Positions 7,944 through 20,090 of a stretch of 64,000 nt of DNA are shown here, piece by piece. The notes beneath the pieces are model-generated. The model was not told the origin of the DNA. It saw nothing but the letters and a program-made list of their open reading frames with translations, and searched no databases. Source of the stretch: Saccharicrinis aurantiacus (GTDB lineage Bacteria > Bacteroidota > Bacteroidia > Bacteroidales > Marinilabiliaceae). Each line of letters opens with the position of its first letter. Position 1 is the first letter of the stretch. The translations under genes were made by a program, and so were the position numbers. The stretch covers positions 1 through 64,000 of the forward strand of contig NZ_LYBV02000023.1 of NCBI RefSeq assembly GCF_001660705.2, in the 5' to 3' direction.

Positions 7944-8975
7944 ATGATAAGTTATAAATTACTTTACAGCTCGCCTACCTTGCGTAATTAAATCATAGGC
8001 AAGCTGTAAAGCATTTCAGTCTTCACACTCCCGAATTACAAAACGCCTTGAGATCGCCGCGTGCCTCGCGATGACGCAATAACGTAGTCTTACACACCCT
8101 TTTGCGCCTCGTCATTCCGAGGCACGAAGGAATCTCAAGGCGACTTTATTAAATGAAGTGGTAAATGATAAGTTATAAATTACTTTGCAGCTCGCCTACC
8201 TTGCGTAATTAAATCATAGGCAAGCTGTAAAGCACTTCTGTCTTCTCACTCCTGACTTGCAAAACGCCTTGAGATCGCCGCGTGCCTCGCGATGACGCAA
8301 TAGCGTAGTCTTGCACACCCTTTTTGCGCCGCGTCATTCCGAGGAACGAAGGAATCTCAAGGTGGCTTTATTAAATTAAGTGATAAATGATAAGTTATAA
8401 ATTACTTTGCAGCTCGCCTACATCGCGTAATTAAATCATAGGCAAGCTGTAAATCACTTCTGTCTTCACACTCCCGAATTACAAAACACCTTGAGATCGC
8501 CACGTTCCTCGCGATGACGCAATAGCGTAGTCTTGCATACCCTTTTTGCGCCTCGTCATTCCGAGGCACGAAGGAATCTCAAGGCGACTTTATTAAATGA
8601 AGTGGTAAATGATAAGTTATAAATTACTTTGCAGCTCGCCTACCTTGCGTAATTAAATCATAGGCAAGCTGTAAAGCACTTCAGTCTTCACACTCTCGAC
8701 TTACAAAACGCCTTGAGATCGCCACGTTCCTCGCGATGACGCAATAACGTAGTCTTGCAAACCCTTTTTGCGCCTCGTCATTCCGAGGCACGAAGGAATC
8801 TCAAGGCGACTTTATTAAATTAAATGATAAGTTATAAATTACTTTGCAGCTCGCCTACCTTGCGTAATTAATCATAGGCAAGCTGTAAAGCACTTCAGTC
8901 TTCACACTCCTGACTTACAAAACGCCTTGAGATCGCCGCGTGCCTCGCGATGACGCAATAACGTAGTCTTGCGCA
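7944..8975. repeat. Five tandem copies of a ~220-bp double-hairpin unit
   Basis: Units start ATGATAAGTTATAAATTACT at 7944, 8165, 8387, 8609 and 8824 (spacing 221, 222, 222, 215). The last lacks its 3' part. Each carries hairpin 1 (ACAGCTCGCCTA pairing with TAGGCAAGCTGT across ~18 nt) and hairpin 2 (CGCCTTGAGAT...GTGCCTCG pairing imperfectly with CGAGGCACGAAGGAATCTC further on). Copies are very similar, differing by scattered substitutions, and no frame stays open through them. Parts of both hairpins recur at 50390-50470. With the inverted repeat and CG tract it fills the 7480-9146 gap, which has no gene. Confidence 0.9.
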
Positions 8976-9005
8976 CAACACAATAGAATAATTCTCCCAT
9001 AAAAA

Positions 9006-9031
9006 AAGGAGCAACCCTAAGGCTGCTCCTT
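9006..9031 (-). terminator. Terminator of the sugar-catabolic operon
   Basis: AAGGAGCA pairs with TGCTCCTT, and the minus-strand read-through is a run of seven T. It lies about 115 bases past the beta-galactosidase stop and ends the minus-strand operon. Confidence 0.8.
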
Positions 9032-9146
9032 CAACTCTAAATTATCATATTAAATTGCAAAAATCCCAACTATTCAGTAGTAAGACAATTCTCTAGAATC
9101 TTTATACTTATGTCTTTATACTTTATACTGAATAATAACCAAAAAT

Positions 9147-12383
<3,237 letters not shown>

Positions 12384-12400
12384 TTAAAATTGTTTTGATA

Positions 12401-12413
12401 GATATTGAATATC
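12401..12413. promoter_or_regulatory. 13-bp palindrome upstream of the beta-galactosidase gene
   Basis: GATATTGAATATC is a perfect inverted repeat around one base, 21-33 bases before the ATG. It could be an operator or a ribosome-site hairpin; nothing else supports it. Confidence 0.3.
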
Positions 12414-12797
12414 TAAAATTAATGTATGTTTCGTTACTTTATTTTCATCCAGTACACTGGATTATTTTCACGAATATAGGGCTAAGAAGCTATAAATAGT
12501 GCCTCACAGCACTAGACTAAATATGGACAAAAGGCCATAAAACAAAAATAGGCAGAACTTGTATGCATTATTAAAAACCTTTACGGATATCAATTACCAC
12601 CTACATACAAGTTTGCCCTATTTAGTTATAATCTAGTATCAAGTATTAAGATTCAAGTATAAAGACTTAAGACTGCTTACCTCCAGTTAAAAGATTTAGC
12701 GATTGAATTTGTTACCTAAAAACGATTCGTAATAACAAGTTCTCATTTGAAATTATTGGTGTCTTTTGTCTTTATACTATTGCCTTACAACTAAATT
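12414..12797. other. Gene-free spacer with TTTATACTT-type repeats
   Basis: No reading frame of note. The segment carries degenerate copies of an AAGTATAAAGACTTAAGAC motif (near 12650-12670 and, inverted, 12755-12780) that also occurs at 9095-9135 and 14080-14160. A separate beta-galactosidase promoter is possible here, but I could not pick one with confidence. Confidence 0.5.
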
Positions 12798-12960
12798 ATA
12801 CCAATACTACATTGAAGTGAGCCTAATTCTTTTGTACTTTTTAGCTGATACATCGTTAAAAAATATCGCCGTAGCTAAAGGCTATGCCTCAATTTTTCGC
12901 CTTGTCTAAGCTAAAAATATTCAAAACAATTTAAGGCTCAATCCAAAATAGAATTGGTAT
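12798..12960. repeat. MITE-like inverted-repeat element, copy 2
   Basis: About 163 bp bounded by long imperfect inverted arms (~37 bp, beginning ATACCAAT and ending ATTGGTAT). The core GCCGTAGCTAAAGGCTATGC plus CGCCTTGTC matches copy 1 at 2751-2912. It abuts the KDG kinase stop codon, so it may form an RNA hairpin between kinase and beta-galactosidase. Confidence 0.6.
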
Positions 12961-12966
12961 TACTAA

Positions 12967-14058
12967 TTATCGTACTACTCTACCAGAACCCGATCCGCCC
13001 ATTAGAGCTTCTACTTCTGAACGCGACGAATAGTTGAAGTCGCCATTAATTGAATGACATAAACAAGAAGCTGCTACTGCGAAACGAATAGCATCTGCTG
13101 ATTTTGCCAAATCGGGTGTATTTAATGCAAATACTAAACCTGCACCAAAAGAATCGCCACCACCAACACGGTCGATGATATTTTTAATTTGGTAAGGGGC
13201 ATATTCGCCATTATTCATTGGAGCAATATGTGCTTTACCTTCGGTAGCATCGTATAATAATGCTCCCCAATTGTTATGTGTTGCCGATAAACTCTCACGT
13301 AAAGTGATGGCTACCTTTTTTACATTAGGGAACTGACGGATGATTTCTTTTGCTACATCAACATATTTATCCACATCAAGCTTACCGCCTTCAATATCTG
13401 TATTCTCTGCAGAGATACCTAACACATCGTGTGCATCCTCTTCGTTGGCAATAACAACATCAACGTAAGGTAAAATAGCACGCATAGTTTTTTGTGCTAA
13501 ATCGGTTGCTGAGGTACCGGTTTGCCACTGCCATAATTTTTTACGGAAGTTAAGGTCGCACGAAACAGTCAATCCTTTTTCTTTTGCGGTACGAACGGCT
13601 ATTTCAGCAGCTGTTGCCGACATTTCAGACAAGGCAGGTGTAATACCTGTAGTGTGTAACCACTCCGAACCATCAAAAATGGTATTCCAATCGTAATCCT
13701 CACCCGGAGTCATAGAAACGGCAGAATAATCTCTATCGTACATTACTCTACTCGGACGTTGGTTGGCACCACGCTCAACAAAATACAATCCGAAACGACC
13801 GTGATCTGTTAATTTGATACCAGATGTATCCACATCAATACCTTTTAAAACTGAAAGACAAGCTTCTGTCATTTCGTTATCAGGTAATGCTGTTACAAAC
13901 TTAACATCGCCACCTAACATGGCTACAGATGCAGCTACATTGGCTTCGGCACCAGCAAATGTAAGATCAAGCTTACCTGGCATACTTTGACGAAAACGTT
14001 GGAAGTTCTCAGGACAGATACGTCCCATTATTTCTCCGAAAGTTACTATTTTACTCAT
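12967..14058 (-). CDS. kdgK: PfkB family 2-keto-3-deoxy-gluconate (or galactonate) kinase
   Basis: The 363-residue sugar kinase has the PfkB start (IVTFGEIMGRICPE), a GAEANVAASVAMLGG substrate-binding loop, and the catalytic signature GGGDSFGAGL near residue 297, whose Asp is the base. KDG kinases phosphorylate 2-keto-3-deoxy-sugar acids with ATP to the 6-phospho form, the substrate of the aldolase encoded just upstream. The order in the transcript is aldolase, 107-bp gap, kinase. Whether it prefers the gluconate or galactonate epimer cannot be read from sequence. Cytoplasmic. Confidence 0.88.
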   Translation of the reverse strand: MSKIVTFGEIMGRICPENFQRFRQSMPGKLDLTFAGAEANVAASVAMLGGDVKFVTALPDNEMTEACLSVLKGIDVDTSGIKLTDHGRFGLYFVERGANQRPSRVMYDRDYSAVSMTPGEDYDWNTIFDGSEWLHTTGITPALSEMSATAAEIAVRTAKEKGLTVSCDLNFRKKLWQWQTGTSATDLAQKTMRAILPYVDVVIANEEDAHDVLGISAENTDIEGGKLDVDKYVDVAKEIIRQFPNVKKVAITLRESLSATHNNWGALLYDATEGKAHIAPMNNGEYAPYQIKNIIDRVGGGDSFGAGLVFALNTPDLAKSADAIRFAVAASCLCHSINGDFNYSSRSEVEALMGGSGSGRVVR

Positions 14059-14165
14059 GATGTTGTTTTATTTTTTTAGTATTAAGATATAAGTATAAAG
14101 ACCAAAGACATTCCTTCTACGCTAAACTATCTTTATACTTAGATCTTGTACTTTATACTAAACGA

Positions 14166-14837
14166 TTAGCCTCTTACCTTTTTAATTAAATCTGTTATTT
14201 CTTGTGCATTTGCAGTAATGGTATCCCACTGCTCACCTTGTATTAATGGTTGCTTCGCAATCCATGAACCACCAATTGCAGTAATTAAAGGAGACTCAAG
14301 GTAACTTGCTGCATTTTGGATATTACATCCGCCTAAGGGGATAAACTTAAGGTTTAAGTATCCATAAGGAGCCACCATATTTGTTAAGTGCTTCATACCC
14401 CCTGAAGTTTCAGCAGGGAAATATTTAATAACTCTACAGCCATTTTCAACTGCAATTTCAATATCGGTTGGAGTCATAATACCCGGAGCAAATGACAAAC
14501 CTTGTTTGTGCGCTTCCTGAATAATACGAGGATTACAGCCTGGAGCCACAGCAAAATCGGCACCCACATCGGCAATTGCCTTAACCTGATCAACTGTTAA
14601 TAGTGTACCAAAACCCAAACACATTTCAGGCACTTCTTTTTTAATGGCAGCGGCAGCATCTAAGGCAGCATCGGTACGTAAGGTTAATTCAATGGCATCC
14701 ACACCACCTTTTAATAAGGCTTTGGCAGTTGGTACCGCATGTTTAACATCGTCGATAACCAAAACTGCAATTACGCCACTTTGGTCAATTTTTGTGATAA
14801 TTTCAGGCGTCATAGCCTGTTGTGCAATAGGTTGCAT
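14166..14837 (-). CDS. eda: KDPG/KDPGal aldolase (Eda family)
   Basis: The 223-residue class I aldolase shows ELTLRTDAAL (catalytic Glu near residue 48), LGFGTLLT, AVAPGCNP, FAPGIMTPTDIEIA and IKYFPAE with the Schiff-base lysine near residue 138. It splits 2-keto-3-deoxy-6-phosphogluconate, or the galactonate epimer, into pyruvate and glyceraldehyde 3-phosphate. Size is normal for the family. It sits between the aldehyde dehydrogenase and KDG kinase genes, so it completes the last step of the cluster. Confidence 0.92.
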   Translation of the reverse strand: MQPIAQQAMTPEIITKIDQSGVIAVLVIDDVKHAVPTAKALLKGGVDAIELTLRTDAALDAAAAIKKEVPEMCLGFGTLLTVDQVKAIADVGADFAVAPGCNPRIIQEAHKQGLSFAPGIMTPTDIEIAVENGCRVIKYFPAETSGGMKHLTNMVAPYGYLNLKFIPLGGCNIQNAASYLESPLITAIGGSWIAKQPLIQGEQWDTITANAQEITDLIKKVRG

Positions 14838-14957
14838 ATATTAAGTTATAAATGTGATTACTACATATTGGAGTTGAGCATAGCTAATCCACAGCATTTA
14901 AGCTGTAGATCAACTAGTCAATCCAAAATTTATATTGTTATTTAAACCAATACTGGT

Positions 14958-16394
14958 TTATAAGGCAGTAGAGATTCTTTTCTTAACGAGATAATCGTTT
15001 AAAGCCAAGTAAGAACAATCGTGACCAATACCACTTTCTTTAATTCCTCCATGTGGTAGGTAGATGGCATATTTTACGCCATTTACTTGAACTTCACCGA
15101 AATCTAACTCTTCTGATAAGCGACGAATTACACCTTCATCCTTAGAGAAAACATAAGAAACCAAACCGTACTCTGTATCGTTTGATAGCTCCACAACCTC
15201 ATCAATGCTTGAGAATTTCATCATGGCAGCAACTGGGCCAAAAATCTCTTCTTTAAAAGTTCTGCTTTCTTTTGTGATTCCTGATATAATAGTAGGTTCA
15301 ATAAAGTTTCCTTTATCCATGCCTGCAGGCACCTTACCACCTGTTACTAATTCTGCTCCCGATGCTACATCATCAGCCACTAACTTTAAAATACGTTCTC
15401 TATCACGAGAGGTAACTAAAGGTCCCATATCTGGTTTTTCCTCAATACCGAAACCTACTTTAACCGCTTTGGCTTTTGCTGTAAATTTCTCAAGGAATTG
15501 ATCATATACACTTTCGTGGATAAGGAAACGGTTTGGAGACACACATATTTGTCCGCAATTACCATATTTTAAGGCTGCACCAATATTAACCGCTAAATCG
15601 ATATCAGCATCTTCGCATACCACAAATGGCGCATTTCCACCCAACTCTAAACTTACATGCTTTACTGTAGTTGCCGAATCAGCAATTACTCTTTTTCCTG
15701 AAGCAGATGATCCAATCATGGTAAGCACTTTCGCTATCTTACTCTTGGTCATGGTTGTTGCCACCTCGTTAACCGGTCCGCTAATAAAGTTTACAACACC
15801 CGCTGGGAAGTTAATTTTCTCCAATATCTCACCCACTAAATAAGCCGATAATGGCGTTAATTCAGATGGCTTGATGATGATAGAACAACCTGCAGCTAAA
15901 GCGGGTCCTACTTTATAACCTACATTTAATAGTGGGAAATTCCATGCCAAATAAGCCACAGCAACCCCTGTAGGTTGGTTTACTACTTTATGACGATGCG
16001 TGTTTTCCATGTCTGGAATAATTTCATCGTGCATATTACGCATCGCTTGCGGATAAAATTCTAATCCATCAGCCAATAACTGAACATCTTCAGCAGCTGC
16101 TTCATAGGATTTACCCATTTCAAACATCACTGCTTTACGCAGAATATCATCGTTTTTAAGAACTTCGTCGCGGAATTTCATCATCCATTCCGTACGCTCC
16201 GATAAAGGTAATTTACTCCAGTACTTAAAACCCTTTTCAGCCTCAACTAAGGCCAATTCTGCATCAGCAACACCTGCCGATGCAACTTCTGCCACTACCT
16301 CTTCAGTAGCTGGGTTAATTACTTGGTGTTTGTTTCCTGAAATGGCATCGACTAATTTACCGCCGACGTACATTTTTTTATATCCGAAATTCAT
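14958..16394 (-). CDS. NAD(P)-dependent aldehyde dehydrogenase, probably oxidising anhydrogalactose
   Basis: The 478-residue protein is a standard ALDH: NFPLLNVGYKVGPALAAG in the cofactor domain, GSSASGKRV, the general base in SLELGGNAPFVV (near residue 250) and the nucleophile in GNCGQICVSPNRF (about Cys283). Alone it would be called a succinate-semialdehyde-type dehydrogenase. Its place between an enolase-superfamily enzyme and KDPG aldolase suggests it oxidises an aldehyde sugar, most likely 3,6-anhydrogalactose, to the aldonate. That substrate is inferred from context; the enzyme class is firm. Confidence 0.85.
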   Translation of the reverse strand: MNFGYKKMYVGGKLVDAISGNKHQVINPATEEVVAEVASAGVADAELALVEAEKGFKYWSKLPLSERTEWMMKFRDEVLKNDDILRKAVMFEMGKSYEAAAEDVQLLADGLEFYPQAMRNMHDEIIPDMENTHRHKVVNQPTGVAVAYLAWNFPLLNVGYKVGPALAAGCSIIIKPSELTPLSAYLVGEILEKINFPAGVVNFISGPVNEVATTMTKSKIAKVLTMIGSSASGKRVIADSATTVKHVSLELGGNAPFVVCEDADIDLAVNIGAALKYGNCGQICVSPNRFLIHESVYDQFLEKFTAKAKAVKVGFGIEEKPDMGPLVTSRDRERILKLVADDVASGAELVTGGKVPAGMDKGNFIEPTIISGITKESRTFKEEIFGPVAAMMKFSSIDEVVELSNDTEYGLVSYVFSKDEGVIRRLSEELDFGEVQVNGVKYAIYLPHGGIKESGIGHDCSYLALNDYLVKKRISTAL

Positions 16395-16498
16395 ATCTTA
16401 TTTTTTTGTATTTACTTAATTAAGTATATAATGGGCTTTCAGGCTATCCTCACATAACTCTGTATTAAAACCCTACAATAAACCATCCTTTAATCGCT

Positions 16499-17626
16499 TT
16501 ACAAACAAAACTTAGCTAAAGCCGCTTCGTCTACCTCAACCCCTAAACCTGGTTTATCAGAAACAATTAATTCGCCGTTTTTCACTTCAAAATCAGGGAT
16601 GGTTACCTTATCTCTTAAATCATTATCTGTTCTATCATGCTCCATATAGAAGTTCGAATTAAACATTCTACCCGGGATGTTCTCTAAATTACTAATAAAA
16701 TGCATGGCTGCCGAAATAGCAATATAAGTACCCCAACTGTGCGGCACAATCTCCTTACCATAAGCCGATGCCAAAGCAGCTATCTTTTTAACCTCAGTTA
16801 AACCACCACAAGCAGCAATATCGGGCTGAGCAATATCAACCGAATTGTTTTTGAATAATTGGTGGAAACCGTAACGTAAATTTTCACACTCACCACCCGC
16901 AATAGGAATGGTAGTATTTTGACGTAACTCCGCATACTGATCGTAATATTCTGGAGAAACAGGCTCTTCGAACCAACCGATATTGTATTCCTCAATTGCC
17001 TTAGATAAGATAATAGCTTCGCGAAGATTATAAGCGTGGTTTGAATCTACCATTAGTTTCATATCATCGCCAATGGCTTTGCGCACGGCATGCACCATTT
17101 CAATATCTTTTTCAAGCGTCATACCCACCTTCATTTTAACAGCGTGGTAGCCTAAATCTTTATACATCACTGCCTCGTCAGCCAAAGCCTGCGTTAAATC
17201 TTTCTCCTCACGGAAGTATAAACCGGTTGCATAAGGTGTAATGATATCGCGCTTTTTACCGCCCAATAATTGGTGCACTGGTACATTTAAAGCTTTACCC
17301 TTGGCATCCCAAACAGCCATATCAATGGCACTGATTGACGCCACAAGCACCCCTCTACGCGCATAATCTAAAGAACGACGATACATGGTATCCCAAATGG
17401 TTTCGTTCTCCAAAGGATTCATTCCCATAATATACTGAGAAAGTAACTTAACACCAGCACTCAATACATCGGCAGGGCCATAACCTTCTCCCCAACCAAC
17501 TATACCACACTCAGTAGTTAACTTCACCAAGCATATTTTACGCTCGCTGTACGACCATTGCGAAAAATAAAATGGCTTATCTAACTTGTCTGATAAAACG
17601 AATGTTTCTATTGACTTAATCTTCAT
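16499..17626 (-). CDS. Enolase-superfamily (mandelate-racemase subgroup) sugar-acid cycloisomerase/dehydratase
   Basis: The 375-residue protein carries the whole mandelate-racemase catalytic set: K164-x-K166 (KMKVG), metal ligands D194 (DSNHAY), E220 (FEEP) and E246 (GGEC), and the D269/H296 dyad (QPDI, PHSWG). It therefore abstracts the proton alpha to a carboxylate with Mg2+. Candidate reactions are ring-opening of 3,6-anhydrogalactonate to 2-keto-3-deoxygalactonate, or dehydration of an aldonate. The neighbouring aldehyde dehydrogenase, kinase and aldolase favour the first. It is the second gene of the operon, 70 bp after the transporter. Confidence 0.85.
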   Translation of the reverse strand: MKIKSIETFVLSDKLDKPFYFSQWSYSERKICLVKLTTECGIVGWGEGYGPADVLSAGVKLLSQYIMGMNPLENETIWDTMYRRSLDYARRGVLVASISAIDMAVWDAKGKALNVPVHQLLGGKKRDIITPYATGLYFREEKDLTQALADEAVMYKDLGYHAVKMKVGMTLEKDIEMVHAVRKAIGDDMKLMVDSNHAYNLREAIILSKAIEEYNIGWFEEPVSPEYYDQYAELRQNTTIPIAGGECENLRYGFHQLFKNNSVDIAQPDIAACGGLTEVKKIAALASAYGKEIVPHSWGTYIAISAAMHFISNLENIPGRMFNSNFYMEHDRTDNDLRDKVTIPDFEVKNGELIVSDKPGLGVEVDEAALAKFCL

Positions 17627-17696
17627 TTCTTATCTGGAATATTGAAGGAAGTGCAAGGATAAACCTCACACCGCCCTTCTTAATTTTATTATATAC

Positions 17697-18713
17697 TTAC
17701 GAAACTGTGTTTGAATAGCCAATTACTATCATACCTACACAGATAACAGCTACACCAAACATTAACCATGCAAATGGTTTTTTAGCACCTGCCCACTCTT
17801 TATTTAGATAAGCCCAAACATTACTTACTATAAGTCCGCCTCCCATTAATATTGGCCAACCAACAACAGAACCCATGTTACCCATTAAAGTAGCTCCTTG
17901 TCCGTATACACCCAAGGCGCCAAACCAACAAATAGCTGCAATTATAGACCACATATAAGCTTTTCCTGAATTAGGTGCTTTAAACGAGCTCCATGATTTA
18001 TTTTTGAACAATAGGAATATTGAATATGCTGCATTTAAGATGAAAGCCCCCCAAAGTACAACTACCCAAATGGCTAAACTACTATTACGAGCAATGGCAC
18101 CTGCCTCTTGAGCAAATTTTCCAATTCCTTCGCCCTCGGCATAACCGATATCAAATCCAACACCTAGTAAAGCAGATAAAAATCCACTGATAACTGCGAT
18201 GATGATACCTACTTTTAAATTCACTTTTGAATCACCATCCTCTGTGGCTCTATCGCGAAGGATTCCTGCATAGGCTGCTAAAGCAACACCTAGCACCATA
18301 ATAAATACACCACCTACCACATAAGGTAAAGCGGCCATATTTGGATTATCTTTAATGAAGAAAGGAATTAAACTACCTGCAGCAGCACATAAACCTAGTA
18401 CAATACCATAGGTGAGCGACATACCAATATAAGGAACACTTTTACCAAACATGATTCCACCTATTCCCCATAATGCACCAAATAACATAGCCAATATTTT
18501 AATGTCCATTGGCGCTTGAGCAATGGCCCCAAATAAGTCAGGCACAACAGCACTGGCCCAAATAGTTGGTAAAATTATCATTGCAAATAATGAATGAACC
18601 AACCACCAAGCTTCCCACTTTAGTGGAGCCATAAACTTCATCCCTAATCCGAATGAACCTTGAAAAAGAGTGGCGAATAATATTAGTGCTAATGGCAAAA
18701 ATGCAAATTCCAT
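17697..18713 (-). CDS. RhaT-type sugar/H+ symporter
   Basis: The 338-residue integral membrane protein has ten hydrophobic segments and RhaT family features: an N-terminal FQGSFGLGMKFM, KWEAWWLVHSLFAMI, and WGIGGIMFGKSVPYIGMSLTYG. RhaT is the L-rhamnose-proton symporter of the drug/metabolite transporter superfamily. Bacteroidota use relatives for other monosaccharides. No rhamnose isomerase, kinase or aldolase gene is nearby, and all downstream genes belong to a keto-deoxy sugar-acid route. The imported sugar is therefore more likely anhydrogalactose or a galactose derivative. First gene of the operon. Confidence 0.85.
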   Translation of the reverse strand: MEFAFLPLALILFATLFQGSFGLGMKFMAPLKWEAWWLVHSLFAMIILPTIWASAVVPDLFGAIAQAPMDIKILAMLFGALWGIGGIMFGKSVPYIGMSLTYGIVLGLCAAAGSLIPFFIKDNPNMAALPYVVGGVFIMVLGVALAAYAGILRDRATEDGDSKVNLKVGIIIAVISGFLSALLGVGFDIGYAEGEGIGKFAQEAGAIARNSSLAIWVVVLWGAFILNAAYSIFLLFKNKSWSSFKAPNSGKAYMWSIIAAICWFGALGVYGQGATLMGNMGSVVGWPILMGGGLIVSNVWAYLNKEWAGAKKPFAWLMFGVAVICVGMIVIGYSNTVS

Positions 18714-18848
18714 ATTTCTTTAGTTTTATAATTAACTATACAAAGTAATGGAATTGGATACACTAATAATTGGCGGAAATTACCTAAGACTAACACTATT
18801 TTACCCGATTTAGGATATGATAAAAACAACAATTGCCTAAATAGCTAA

Positions 18849-18883
18849 AGGGCGCATCGATAATATGATTACCAATGCGCCCT
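18849..18883 (-). terminator. Stem-loop between the DUF4136 gene and the sugar operon
   Basis: A perfect 9-bp stem AGGGCGCAT/ATGCGCCCT over a 17-nt loop, about 150 bases after the DUF4136 stop. Only three T follow on the minus strand, so termination may be partial. The promoter of the transporter operon should lie between here and 18714. No other feature was seen in 18714-19034. Confidence 0.55.
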
Positions 18884-19034
18884 ACCCCAACACTTATAGA
18901 CAGAATACTCTAATACTTCCAGCTAAATTTATTCACAATCAATCTGCTTTTAATGTATTAATCCACCTAATCTTTTAACGAATACGAAAGGGATCCGCTT
19001 TTTTACATCTCCCCTTCGATCCGTCATGAAATAT

Positions 19035-19592
19035 TTAAGACTGATGCTTACTTACAGGGAATTCATCGAATACCTTGCCTATAACCTCAGTTATCTTTTC
19101 TTCAACTTTTTTACTTTTACCTTTAAAATCATCTTCTGCTGTACCAATCCACACTACCTCTTCTGTGCGTGTGTCAATAACTGCAATTTGTAATTTCCCA
19201 GTACTTGTATCGTATTCTTGTGTATCACTTTGGCTGCTAGCCATTCCATAGCCACCATAACGACCTCTAAATCCGGCACCTCCATGTCGGCAATAATTTG
19301 TATTTGTAGAGTAGCTCTTTTGAACATCCACTCCAAACCCCCAAACAATTTGCATACTAGGGTCGTCAGATACAACAAGATCGCGGTCTGCTAATTCATT
19401 CTGAATAGCTTTATCAACACGCTGCATATTTATTGGGTTAATGGTTTCACCATTTTTATTAGGCACGTGGCTTATTTTATAGGTTTGATAATCTTTAAAC
19501 TCAACATTACTCACTTGGTCGCTTGTAACTTTAGTTGAAGAACAACTCGACAATACTAAGATTGCTATTAAAAAATACATTAATTTCTTCAT
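19035..19592 (-). CDS. DUF4136 lipoprotein
   Basis: From the ATG at 19592 the protein begins MKKLMYFLIAILVLSSCSS, a lipoprotein signal with lipobox LSSC, so this start is preferred over one 12 codons upstream. The mature ~170 residues match DUF4136: FKDYQTYKI near the start, a QNELADRDL helix, a Gly/Tyr-rich loop, and LQIAVIDTRTEEVVWIGTAE near the end. It is probably anchored in a membrane facing the periplasm. Function of the family is unknown. Confidence 0.85.
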   Translation of the reverse strand: MKKLMYFLIAILVLSSCSSTKVTSDQVSNVEFKDYQTYKISHVPNKNGETINPINMQRVDKAIQNELADRDLVVSDDPSMQIVWGFGVDVQKSYSTNTNYCRHGGAGFRGRYGGYGMASSQSDTQEYDTSTGKLQIAVIDTRTEEVVWIGTAEDDFKGKSKKVEEKITEVIGKVFDEFPVSKHQS

Positions 19593-19618
19593 CACTTCAG
19601 TTTTTAAAATTAAACAAA

Positions 19619-19650
19619 GCCTCAGCACTAATAAAAAATAACACTGAGGC
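19619..19650 (-). terminator. Hairpin between two lipoprotein genes
   Basis: GCCTCAG pairs with CTGAGGC over an AT-rich loop just after the small lipoprotein stop. The minus-strand tail is T-rich but interrupted (CTTTGTTT). It may attenuate transcription into the DUF4136 gene. Confidence 0.5.
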
Positions 19651-19665
19651 TATAAAACACTTAAT

Positions 19666-19848
19666 CTATACAGGTTGAATTCCTTCTGGAATAATAGGAT
19701 GAGCAGGATCTCCTGGCTCTGGAGCAATAGGGTTTGTCGGTTGCTCCGGATTAATAGGTTCTGGAGCATCATCATCTTTGCTACATGATGTGAAACCTAA
19801 ACCAAATAAAACTAATCCAATAAATAATACTTCTTTTAAACTCTTCAT
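19666..19848 (-). CDS. Small proline-rich lipoprotein
   Basis: The 60-residue product has a lipoprotein signal MKSLKEVLFIGLVLFGLGFT ending in a lipobox Cys (TSC, residue 22) followed by SKDDD, a common sequence after the lipidated Cys of exported Bacteroidota lipoproteins. The rest is Pro/Glu-rich (PEPINPEQPTNPIAPEPG). Such short acidic lipoproteins are often surface-exposed, but no function is known. Confidence 0.7.
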   Translation of the reverse strand: MKSLKEVLFIGLVLFGLGFTSCSKDDDAPEPINPEQPTNPIAPEPGDPAHPIIPEGIQPV

Positions 19849-20090
19849 GACTTGAAAATTTTAATGTTTGACTTTGTAATTTTAACTGTTACAAATATGC
19901 TAGGTTTTACATCCTTAGAATATCCCATGAAGACATAGCATCATCCCTTTAGGACAACCGCTTTAAATGAGATTAGAAAATCAACAACTTATTTAATACA
20001 ATACCCGTTAATTAAAATCTGAACATTTTTTTAATTATTTACTTACTTTAGATACCTAGAATAAACATTCAATTACCTAGTTTATAACCT

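Noticed and set aside
7737-7991. 84-codon plus-strand frame in the repeat region
   Set aside because: It runs through the inverted repeat and into the first 220-bp unit, has unusual composition and no homologous start or motif; it is a chance frame.
2751-8975. Insertion sequence or integrated element spanning the accessory zone
   Set aside because: No transposase, integrase or tRNA attachment site is visible; only repeats and single accessory genes.
17697-18713. Rhamnose utilisation operon based on the RhaT-type carrier
   Set aside because: No rhamnose isomerase, rhamnulokinase or rhamnulose-phosphate aldolase is present; the linked enzymes act on keto-deoxy sugar acids.
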